Shown here: one piece after another, positions 1 through 5,705 of the stretch
How positions within the stretch are numbered: position 1 is the first letter of the stretch
How the letters are laid out: every line of letters starts with the position of its first letter
Assembly: GCA_036518915.1 (NCBI GenBank)
Contig: DATDME010000070.1
Coordinates: 1-11,839 of the forward strand
Reading direction: 5' to 3'
Length of the DNA stretch: 11,839 nucleotides
From: GCA-016699105 sp036518915
GTDB lineage: Bacteria > Patescibacteriota > Saccharimonadia > UBA4664
Position numbers and translations under genes: made by a program
The notes under the pieces: model-generated
Told to the model about the DNA's origin: nothing
Database searches by the model: none
What the model saw: the letters and a program-made list of their open reading frames with translations, nothing else

Positions 1-13
1 TCGCGAGACTACG

Positions 14-1465
14 TCAGAACACGCGGAACCAGCTGTTGATCACCGGGACGGTCTTGTCCCGAATGATCGTCTGGCCGTACCACGTAGGATGGAACGGCGA
101 CGGGTTGCCCGGGTAGGCGCCCGGCATCGCGATGCTCGGGCCATAGGCCCAGGGGTCCTTGGAGCACCACTCGTGACCCTTGAACGCGCTCTCGAGATCG
201 ACGACCTTGACGACACCGGGATACTTCTTAGCAATTGCCCGGATGTTGTCGTTGAGTGCCAGGAGTCGGTTCTTCAGGTAAGCCAGCTCACCCGGCGAGA
301 GTCCGAGCTTGCCCCCGATTGGCAGGATGTCCTGGCAGGTCTTGTAGCTGCTCGGGAATGGGTCGTAGTAGGTGAAGGCAATGACGCGGGGCGTCTTGCC
401 GGCTGCCCTCATCCTCCTGATGGTTTCGTCGAGGAGCTTGACGTAGTTGGACTTCTGTGCGATAAGCGACTGGTCGACCCTACTGCGGAATTCCGTAGCC
501 GTGTCGCAGTAGCGAGTGACCCGTCCGAGGTTGTAGAAACTCGTGAAGCAGTCCGTCACCACCTTATCGAAGTGAACGTCATCGGCACCGTCCATGACGA
601 GCGCCAAATCGGCCCTGAATGCATCAAACGTCAGGTTGGGTGATTCAGCCCCATAGAGCTTGCTGCCCAGCTGCGGCCCCGCAGTGCGGGAACCGTCGCC
701 AAACGTCTGGTGCTTGAGGAAGCCATTGAAGACGCTCGCTCCAGAACAGCCGAGTTGCAGGAGATCGGCTCCGCCGAGTGAAGCCGCCGCCAGGTTGGGA
801 AAGGCGGCGTCCGAGCGATGACAGTTCTGGACGCCCTTGTCCGGGTTGTCCGTTGGCTCCCAGACCGGATTGCGGTTAGTAATGGTCCATCGGCCATGCC
901 AGGTACTGGTCTTGGCATCGAACGATGTCGCCTGGTACCAGAGCCCATACTTTGTGCCCTCGGCCACACCCACCGAGTCGGTAAGCGCAGCGATCTTGAG
1001 GTGCGCCTTGGGTGCGGGAACGTCCGCCCAGTGCATCATGAGCACTTGCGGTGACCAGGCTGAACTCCACACGGGAAGTGCTGCCGTGGCAGTGTTAACC
1101 TGGGCTCGCACATACACGTCACCACGGTCGCGGTTTGTGTCGGCAAAATCCCAGTGCATCCCCTCGGGGGCCGGGATGCCGCTGCTGGTGGCAATGATAC
1201 CGCCATTGGCATCCACCAGCTGATAGCGAACATCGTTGTAGCGGTAGATGGACGGGACCTCGGTCGTGATATGGCGAACAGTCGGAACCTCCGCGCCAAC
1301 ATTGCGGCTGACGTGGAGGCTCGGGGTAGGCCCAGCCGCCTGGGCCGAGGTCGAACTGACCGTGGCCTGCCCTGCCGTAGCGCCAGCGATGCCCAGAAGC
1401 AGCGTAGCGGCAACCGCACGCGCAGGCCGCCAGCCAAACGTCGGGGTTCGCAGTGTGGGTTTCAA
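14..1465 (-). CDS. Secreted SGNH-like (GDSL) hydrolase/esterase
   Basis: Predicted exported serine esterase-like protein of 483 residues. I start it at the TTG at 1463-1465, because AAGGGTGG lies 7 bases upstream (1473-1480) and the protein then begins with a good signal peptide: basic residues, a hydrophobic core at about residues 17-32 and an AQA|A cleavage site near residue 43. Reading back to the TTG at 1552 would add 29 residues, but that codon is part of the -35 box of a strong promoter. After a beta-rich N-domain (about 50-155) come the SGNH blocks: TDSVG with Ser164 as nucleophile, the GCSGAS turn (Gly239), DGADD at 292-296 and FHPTWYG with His459. Six cysteines (215/240, 306/320, 377/434) could form three disulfides, as in Streptomyces-type secreted esterases. 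Odd points: Thr replaces Gly in GDS, Asp replaces the oxyanion Asn of GxND, and no Asp stands three residues before the His. Signal and residue style look actinobacterial, unlike the rest of the window. Substrate unknown. Confidence 0.8.
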   Translation of the reverse strand: MKPTLRTPTFGWRPARAVAATLLLGIAGATAGQATVSSTSAQAAGPTPSLHVSRNVGAEVPTVRHITTEVPSIYRYNDVRYQLVDANGGIIATSSGIPAPEGMHWDFADTNRDRGDVYVRAQVNTATAALPVWSSAWSPQVLMMHWADVPAPKAHLKIAALTDSVGVAEGTKYGLWYQATSFDAKTSTWHGRWTITNRNPVWEPTDNPDKGVQNCHRSDAAFPNLAAASLGGADLLQLGCSGASVFNGFLKHQTFGDGSRTAGPQLGSKLYGAESPNLTFDAFRADLALVMDGADDVHFDKVVTDCFTSFYNLGRVTRYCDTATEFRSRVDQSLIAQKSNYVKLLDETIRRMRAAGKTPRVIAFTYYDPFPSSYKTCQDILPIGGKLGLSPGELAYLKNRLLALNDNIRAIAKKYPGVVKVVDLESAFKGHEWCSKDPWAYGPSIAMPGAYPGNPSPFHPTWYGQTIIRDKTVPVINSWFRVF

Positions 1466-1472
1466 ATGAAAG

Positions 1473-1480
1473 CCACCCTT
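1473..1480 (-). promoter_or_regulatory. Ribosome binding site that sets the hydrolase start
   Basis: On the minus strand AAGGGTGG is followed by 7 bases and then the TTG at 1465. It is the only purine-rich site suitably placed before the signal peptide, and supports the shorter start over the TTG at 1552. Confidence 0.55.
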
Positions 1481-1519
1481 CAGATCGGAGGAGCGTGTAG
1501 ATTTGCCCAATTGGGCATC

Positions 1520-1532
1520 TTGTACGCTACAA
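1520..1532. promoter_or_regulatory. Operator-like palindrome TTGTA-CGC-TACAA
   Basis: Perfect 5-3-5 inverted repeat. It covers the -10 box of the hydrolase promoter (minus) and overlaps TACAAT (1528-1533), a -10-like box for the antitoxin remnant starting at 1542 (plus). Phd/YefM antitoxins autoregulate through short palindromes of the TGTACA type, so an antitoxin operator is the simplest reading. A different repressor is possible. Confidence 0.45.
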
Positions 1533-1552
1533 TGTAGGCTTATGGAAGTCAA
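1524..1552 (-). promoter_or_regulatory. Sigma-70/SigA-type promoter of the hydrolase gene
   Basis: Minus strand TTGACT (1547-1552), a 17-base spacer, then TAGCGT (1524-1529), a TAnnnT -10 box typical of actinobacterial SigA promoters. It predicts a transcript start near 1517 and a leader of about 50 bases carrying the ribosome binding site. The -10 box overlaps the palindrome at 1520-1532. Confidence 0.6.
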
Positions 1553-1650
1553 GGATCGGCGATATAACTGCTCACACTCTCCGGAATGAAGAAGGCAGAG
1601 TATTTGCTGGGGCTATTGCGGATTTAGATGCGATTGCCTTAGCTCGCTAA
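1542..1650 (+). pseudogene. Decayed Phd-like antitoxin remnant
   Basis: ATG at 1542 begins MEVK, 8 bases after a TACAAT box, but that frame stops at 1587-1589. One frame over, from 1555, the reading is IGDITAHTLRNEEGRV and continues as an Ala/Ile-rich stretch to TAA at 1648-1650, 31 codons in all. Removing one base around 1551-1554 would join ATG to this frame. The T-LRN-E-GRV pattern followed by an AIA.-DAI-L-R stretch resembles the N-terminal half of actinobacterial Phd/prevent-host-death antitoxins (family LRNESG motif, then GE..ITR). The usual C-terminal half, which binds the toxin, is missing, and no toxin gene follows. The remnant ends exactly where the next gene's stop codon lies. The family resemblance is from memory and short, so a chance open frame is possible. 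Confidence 0.45.
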
Positions 1651-3206
1651 AGCTCGTCTTGCTTATCGCGCAGGAACCGGATCCACTGCCGGGCCAGCCG
1701 GATGAACGATTTGAATGGCATTTCGATCGCGATATCAAGAATGAGGCTGATGATGTTGGCTTTGGCGTAGCGGTCAGACAGCCAATGGCCGATGGCCACA
1801 AACGGCGCCGAGAGGAAATCCAGGAAGGCCTGCAGGAAGCCGTGGTGCTCGTCGAGTAGCTGAAGTTCGTGGGCCGACCGGCGCAGGCGCAGGCCCAGGA
1901 AGCTCACGGCCGAGAAGAACATGAAGAAAATAATGCCATTGACCAGATTGAAGCCCAACAGCTCAAGAATCCACACCAGCGCCATGATGGACACCAAAAA
2001 ACCGAGGGCGTAAATGGTGCTAAAAATAAAGTTGAGCCCACTAGAGAGGCGGCGCTTGCGCGGGCGGTAAATAATTGGTTGGCTCACGCCCACGTACAAC
2101 ATGCGGTCGGCAAAGTTGGCGATCATTTCGGTGTTTTGCTGCGATGGTGTCGTGACCCGCGAACCGAGCGCCGCCATGTAAAGCGGCGGGAATAAAATAT
2201 TGATCAGCAGGGGCTTGAACGATACCGCCCCGTAAACGGCCAGATCATAGGGTACTTCGATCGACAGACCGATTAGCGTCTTGGTAATCAGCACAAACAA
2301 AATAGATTTGCCGATGCGCTGGTTGAGGTTGGCGTGGACGCGCTCATATTCCGAAGCGCACAGCAGCTTGACCTTACCGATGGTGGCCGAGCGGTTTTCC
2401 AGAGTGTTGGCGGCGGCGGTACCGTCGAATACCAGTTCGCGGAGGATGCGCATAGGCGCCCCATACCGGCCGATCAGGCGGCTGAGGCGGTTTGTGAGTC
2501 GGTCTTGGTAGAGGTCGTCAATTTGCTGGTTCAAATGAACGATGACCTTGGCTTGTTCGGGGCTGAGGGTTGGGCCGAGGCTGGTGGTCAGGCAGTGGTA
2601 GCGGGTGGTGGCCACGTCGGATTTGAAGATGGTATTTTGAATGGCGCAAAACAGGGCGACGCGGTACTGCTGGGCGGGCACATCAGCGCCGACGGTGGCG
2701 GTGCGGTCAATCCCCGTGAAATAATGCTCGTAGGCGTACTGCATAAAGGCGCCGGTGCGCGGGTCGGGGTTGAGCAGGCTTTCAATTTTGACCGAGGCAT
2801 ACTGCTTGATCCAGGTGGTGACTTCATCGGCGGCGGCCTCGGTGGTGAGCGCGAGCGCCAGGTCGGCCAATTGTTCGAGCTGATCGTCAATGGCCTCAAT
2901 GGTTGCGAGCGCGACGCTGTCATTTTTGAGGTAGCCGGCTTGGGTGAGTTCAATCACCAGGTCGGCGGCGACGGGTTCAAGCTCTTCGAGCCGCACATAG
3001 CGCCAGAGGTAGCGTTCAATGGCGCTGCGTAGCAGCAGGTGGTGCTCGCGGTACTCGGCCATGTTGCGCAGTTGCTCGTAGGCAAAATAAAATCCGGCGC
3101 CAATATCGGCGACATGGTAGACTGGCCCCCCGCCGGGGCTGGCTGGCAAATGGCGCAAATTGTAAACCAAGCGTTCGGCGCTTGGCTCTAACGGCAGTGG
3201 CGGCAT
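1647..3206 (-). CDS. Multi-spanning membrane protein of unknown function
   Basis: A 519-residue protein that I do not recognise. Residues 1-300 are soluble and mostly helical, with acidic helical stretches around 74-125 and no visible nucleotide-binding or catalytic motif. Hydrophobic segments lie at about 301-318, 327-346, 391-417 and 419-440, and a weaker amphipathic one at 461-477. A basic RPRKRR patch (381-386) precedes the third segment, and the C-terminal tail has several Arg/Lys. The overall form, a large N-terminal cytosolic domain followed by a four-span membrane part, could fit a channel, scaffold or membrane-shaping protein, but nothing in the sequence decides this. The ATG at 3206 has no Shine-Dalgarno site. 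A TATAAT box 7 bases upstream suggests a leaderless transcript, divergent from apbE. The stop is TAG at 1647-1649, at the presumed junction with the foreign-looking left segment. Confidence 0.75.
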   Translation of the reverse strand: MPPLPLEPSAERLVYNLRHLPASPGGGPVYHVADIGAGFYFAYEQLRNMAEYREHHLLLRSAIERYLWRYVRLEELEPVAADLVIELTQAGYLKNDSVALATIEAIDDQLEQLADLALALTTEAAADEVTTWIKQYASVKIESLLNPDPRTGAFMQYAYEHYFTGIDRTATVGADVPAQQYRVALFCAIQNTIFKSDVATTRYHCLTTSLGPTLSPEQAKVIVHLNQQIDDLYQDRLTNRLSRLIGRYGAPMRILRELVFDGTAAANTLENRSATIGKVKLLCASEYERVHANLNQRIGKSILFVLITKTLIGLSIEVPYDLAVYGAVSFKPLLINILFPPLYMAALGSRVTTPSQQNTEMIANFADRMLYVGVSQPIIYRPRKRRLSSGLNFIFSTIYALGFLVSIMALVWILELLGFNLVNGIIFFMFFSAVSFLGLRLRRSAHELQLLDEHHGFLQAFLDFLSAPFVAIGHWLSDRYAKANIISLILDIAIEMPFKSFIRLARQWIRFLRDKQDEL

Positions 3207-3243
3207 GGCCCGTATTATAGCTTGAATATCTTATACTAATCAC
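3207..3243. promoter_or_regulatory. Divergent promoter pair with leaderless starts
   Basis: The whole gap between the two divergent ATGs is 37 bases and AT-rich within a GC-rich window. Minus strand: TATAAT (3214-3219), then 7 bases, then ATG at 3206. Plus strand: TATACT (3232-3237), then 6 bases, then ATG at 3244. Transcription normally begins 6-8 bases past a -10 box, so both mRNAs should begin at or next to the start codon. Neither gene has a Shine-Dalgarno site. The -35 regions are poor (TGATTA for minus, CCCGTA for plus) and fall in or near the opposite gene. Confidence 0.65.
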
Positions 3244-3984
3244 ATGATTCGCGAAGAACGGTCGATCATGGGCATGCCAGTGGTGGTGCTGCTGGGCGAG
3301 GGTGGCACTGTGGCCGACGCCGAGGCGGTGTTTGCCTGGCTGCACGAGGTAGATGAGCGCTTCAGTACGTATAAACCCAGCAGCGAAATCAGCCGCATTA
3401 ACGCTGGTGAGCTGGTCCCGGCCGACTACAGCGACCACATGCGCGAAATTTTGGAAATGTGCGAGGCGGCCAGAATTTCCTCGGGCGGGTATTTCAATAT
3501 TTGGAATGGCACCATTAAGGACCCATCGGGGCTAGTGAAGGGCTGGGCCATTGAGCGGGCTGGAGAATTGTTACAGCAGCGGGGGGTGGAGAATTTTTTA
3601 GTGGATGTGGGCGGTGATATGGTGGTGCGCGGTCAGGTGGAGGGCCGGCCGTGGGTGGTGGGGGTGCGGCACCCTATCCAGCGCGAGTTTCACGTCAAGC
3701 GCCTGGAACTGCGCGATGCCGGTATCGCCACCTCGGGTACGTATGAACGCGGTAACCATATTTACGATCCGGTGACCAACCAGGTGCCGAAGGGCCTGCA
3801 TAGTTTTACCGTGGTTGGCCCGAGCATTATGATGGCGGACCTGTTGGCGACAATCGGCTTTGCCATGGGGCCAGAACAAGGCCTGGCCTACGTGGACCGC
3901 CAGCCGGGTTACAGCGCGTTTTGTATCACTGAGGATATGCAGGGGCTGTCAACACCGTCGTTTGCGCAGTACAATAAAGCATAA
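3244..3984 (+). CDS. apbE: FAD:protein FMN transferase (ApbE family)
   Basis: ApbE enzymes use FAD and Mg2+ to attach FMN covalently to a Thr/Ser of target flavoproteins. Family signatures in order: IMGMPV (8-13), SEISRIN (47-53), DPSGLVKGWAIE (93-104), DVGGD (121-125), VVGVRHP (138-144), ATSGTYERGNHIYDPVT (162-178) and MMADLLATIGFAMG (196-209), where Asp199 and Thr203 match the metal-binding A..D...T positions. At 246 residues it is shorter than typical ApbE (about 300-350) and has no signal peptide or lipobox, so it should be cytoplasmic. That is unusual for a family whose classical members are periplasmic lipoproteins. The usual Gly after DPxT is Asn. The ATG at 3244 follows a -10 box with no ribosome binding site (leaderless). 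The next gene lies 27 bases downstream on the same strand and is probably co-transcribed. No clear flavinylation target motif was seen in the other proteins of the window. Confidence 0.9.
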   Translation: MIREERSIMGMPVVVLLGEGGTVADAEAVFAWLHEVDERFSTYKPSSEISRINAGELVPADYSDHMREILEMCEAARISSGGYFNIWNGTIKDPSGLVKGWAIERAGELLQQRGVENFLVDVGGDMVVRGQVEGRPWVVGVRHPIQREFHVKRLELRDAGIATSGTYERGNHIYDPVTNQVPKGLHSFTVVGPSIMMADLLATIGFAMGPEQGLAYVDRQPGYSAFCITEDMQGLSTPSFAQYNKA

Positions 3985-3999
3985 GCATTGATAGTCACG

Positions 4000-4006
4000 A
4001 AGGAGG
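4000..4006 (+). promoter_or_regulatory. Perfect Shine-Dalgarno site AAGGAGG
   Basis: AAGGAGG stands 5 bases before the GTG at 4012 and fixes the start of the single-span membrane protein there rather than at the in-frame TTG at 3988, which precedes the site. It shows that the organism uses the canonical mechanism inside operons, in contrast to the leaderless first genes. Confidence 0.8.
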
Positions 4007-4011
4007 CGGCG

Positions 4012-4986
4012 GTGCCGCAAGTTGGCCAACCAGACGACTCTGGTCCCCTATCACAGATCCCGGGTATGACGTACGTTACGCCCATCAACCGGCCGAAGCC
4101 GGCGGTGCCGTTGCTGGCCGTGTTCGCATTACTGGTAGTGGTAATTTTGCTTGGGGTGGGCGTCATTGGCTATTTGGCACTGCGGCGAACGACTACCACT
4201 ACGAGCAGCCCGCCAAATGTGTCTACAATGTTTACCGCCGCCATCACCAAGGCGCTGAGCACCGGTAAAGTTGAGCGGCATTTGGGATACAGTGGTTTTG
4301 ATTATACGTTGCAGGAAGACGCCTCGCAGATCACCGACGTTCGCCTGAGCGGTACGGCTACTCGCACCGCTACCAACGGCAGCGCGAGCGTAGAGCTGTA
4401 TGGTTCATTGCAGAACACCTATATCAAGTATGATAGCGCGACGACCACGCTCGCGCCGGCTTCGGCGCTCAATAATTGGCTGGTGGTGCGGCGGTCGGGC
4501 GTGACGCCGGCCGGCGTCACCGGGCGGGTCAGCCAGATGACGACGCCGGAGTATCTGCTGCTGGGCGCGTATATTTTTGGCAACTTTAGCCAGCAGCAGC
4601 GCTCAACCCTGGTGGATTATTTGTCGAACCACCCGGTGTACCAGTTCGACGCGAACTCGGTGCAGCAAGCGGTGTTGAACAATAAACCTGTTTTGGTGTA
4701 TAGCGTCTCCTTTAATGCGGATAACTTGTCGGCTTATAACAAGCTGGTGGCGGGGATGTATGGCATGTCGGACGCCAACCTTCAAGCTTTGCTGGGTACT
4801 TTCAAGTACTACGGGACGAACAAGGTCTACATTGACGAGGCGAGCAAGCAGATTGTTCAGGTGGAGTTTGTCATCAATAACCTGCAGGTGACGCAGACCT
4901 TCGCGAAGTTTGACGACCTTACCCTGCCGGCTGAGCCGACGTCGGCCCGTATCTTCACCCAATATAATCCGCTACCCTCGCTTTAG
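4012..4986 (+). CDS. Single-span membrane protein, extracytoplasmic domain
   Basis: A 324-residue protein, GTG start chosen from the AAGGAGG site. Residues 1-31 are cytosolic and Pro-rich with Asn-Arg-Pro-Lys-Pro just before one membrane span (about 32-57, Leu/Val-rich). RR and a Thr/Ser/Pro linker follow (58-72), then about 250 residues outside with alternating beta-like segments and no cysteine. By the positive-inside rule the N-terminus is cytosolic. There is no cleavage site or lipobox, so it is a type II anchored protein. I do not recognise the family. The outer domain is broadly like bacterial surface or lipoprotein domains of the LppX/LolA shape, but this is a guess from size and strand pattern only. 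It sits 27 bases after apbE and is probably in its operon, so it may be related to an envelope flavoprotein system or merely adjacent. Its gene contains the 20-base palindrome at 4501-4520 and ends 13 bases from the convergent pilin gene. Confidence 0.7.
   Translation: MPQVGQPDDSGPLSQIPGMTYVTPINRPKPAVPLLAVFALLVVVILLGVGVIGYLALRRTTTTTSSPPNVSTMFTAAITKALSTGKVERHLGYSGFDYTLQEDASQITDVRLSGTATRTATNGSASVELYGSLQNTYIKYDSATTTLAPASALNNWLVVRRSGVTPAGVTGRVSQMTTPEYLLLGAYIFGNFSQQQRSTLVDYLSNHPVYQFDANSVQQAVLNNKPVLVYSVSFNADNLSAYNKLVAGMYGMSDANLQALLGTFKYYGTNKVYIDEASKQIVQVEFVINNLQVTQTFAKFDDLTLPAEPTSARIFTQYNPLPSL
4501..4520. repeat. 20-base perfect palindrome inside a gene
   Basis: GTGACGCCGG followed directly by its reverse complement CCGGCGTCAC, with no loop. 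It codes for part of the outer domain of the membrane protein gene. It could extrude as a cruciform, act as a dyad binding site or be a chance result of GC-rich codons. Confidence 0.7.
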
Positions 4987-5008
4987 AACGATTATCCGAC
5001 TATCCGAC
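4987..5008. other. Convergent gene junction with tandem 8-mer
   Basis: Only 13 bases separate the two convergent stop codons (TAG at 4984-4986 on plus, TAG at 5000-5002 on minus). TATCCGAC occurs twice in tandem (4993-5000 and 5001-5008). No hairpin with a T-run is present, so no intrinsic terminator is called for either operon. Confidence 0.5.
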
Positions 5009-5698
5009 GAGGCCGCCGGGTATCAGGAAGTTGATGATGGCGAAAGCCATGGCAAACAGTACGAGGGCGGTAATTGCGTTTGTGATGCGTTGCTTGGCGG
5101 CGGCAATGCGGGTGGGGTTGCCCAGTGATGCAATGTATTGCACACCGGCGACTATGACCATGAATACGATCACGCCGCCGATCGCCAGCGAGAGCAGCTT
5201 GGCGGCATCTTTCGCGTAGGTCACGATGGCGCCACCGTCGGCGGGGTTATTGTCGATGCAGCGCGAGCCGTTGGCTAGGAGCGGCAGCGCAATCGAAACG
5301 CAGGTTTCGGGCGAGGTAAACGGGTTGGGGCCGGGGGTTACGTCTGGGCTTTGGCTGATGCGGCTACCGCTGTGCTCGGTTTGCAAGGTATCGGTGACGG
5401 TAACACAGGATCGGCTGTTGGAATCCCAGACGGTGCCGTTGGCGCAGGTTTGTTGGCTGGCGCCGCTGTTTTCGCTGCTTGAGGCGCTGACGCTATCGAC
5501 CTGGCCGGTCACGATCGCAATGGCTTCGCTGATGATATTGCCGGTGGTGGCCGAGGTGTCTTTGGTAGTTTGCGCGGTAGCCGGCGCGTGGTTAGCCTGT
5601 TCCAGCGAAGTGGTGAGCAGGTTGGCCTCGGCTCGCACAACAGTGGTGAGGCCAATGGCGGAGACAGTGAGGGTCGTGCGTTTGACGAGTCGGTTCAT
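5000..5698 (-). CDS. TrbC/VirB2-like pilin protein 2
   Basis: A 232-residue secreted or membrane pilin-like subunit. ATG at 5698 is preferred: GAGG lies 4 bases upstream, overlapping the stop of the previous gene (gap of 7 bases), and the product begins MNRLVKR with a signal peptide to about residue 25. Longer in-frame starts would put 23 extra residues before the signal. The middle (26-160) is Ser/Thr/Asn-rich with four cysteines (85, 98, 133, 147); the first pair brackets an NGTVWDSNSRS segment. The C-terminal VirB2/TrbC-type hairpin follows: a span at about 167-189, a loop SLGNPTRIAAAKQR, and a span at 206-226, ending in a Gly-rich tail. Canonical VirB2 is only about 100-120 residues, so the long cysteine-containing ectodomain is an elaboration. 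It is last in the minus-strand operon, beside a second protein of the same design. Confidence 0.8.
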   Translation of the reverse strand: MNRLVKRTTLTVSAIGLTTVVRAEANLLTTSLEQANHAPATAQTTKDTSATTGNIISEAIAIVTGQVDSVSASSSENSGASQQTCANGTVWDSNSRSCVTVTDTLQTEHSGSRISQSPDVTPGPNPFTSPETCVSIALPLLANGSRCIDNNPADGGAIVTYAKDAAKLLSLAIGGVIVFMVIVAGVQYIASLGNPTRIAAAKQRITNAITALVLFAMAFAIINFLIPGGLVG

Positions 5699-5705
5699 GG
5701 TGCCT

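Larger units (their letters stand above)
1466..1646. other. Intergenic region between hydrolase and membrane protein
   Basis: This 181-base gap holds the hydrolase leader, its promoter, the palindrome and the antitoxin remnant. Near 1640-1652 a short inverted repeat (CCTTAGC/GCTAAAG-like) lies at the end of the membrane protein gene, but no T-run follows on either strand, so I do not call a terminator. No RNA gene was seen. Confidence 0.6.

Noticed and set aside
89..643. Plus-strand open frame of 184 codons inside the hydrolase gene
   Set aside because: It is antisense to a gene with clear SGNH motifs and has no recognisable protein pattern or start signal.
640..790. SGAS segment of the hydrolase as an ApbE flavinylation site
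   Set aside because: The required Asp three residues before the Ser is Leu, and the segment is the expected SGNH block II turn.
1466..1552. Longer hydrolase start at TTG 1552
   Set aside because: That TTG is the first part of a TTGACT -35 box with a matching TAGCGT 17 bases on, has no ribosome site, and would bury the signal peptide behind 29 residues.
1640..1660. Intrinsic terminator at the end of the membrane protein gene
   Set aside because: The inverted repeat is short with almost no loop, and no T-run follows on either strand.
2334..3032. Plus-strand open frame of 232 codons opposite the membrane protein gene
   Set aside because: Gly/Ala/Val-rich shadow translation in GC-rich DNA; the minus strand has membrane spans, a promoter and a continuous frame.
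4318..4390. LSGTAT segment of the single-span protein as a flavinylation site
   Set aside because: The spacing does not match Dxx(S/T)GA(T/S); one residue is extra.
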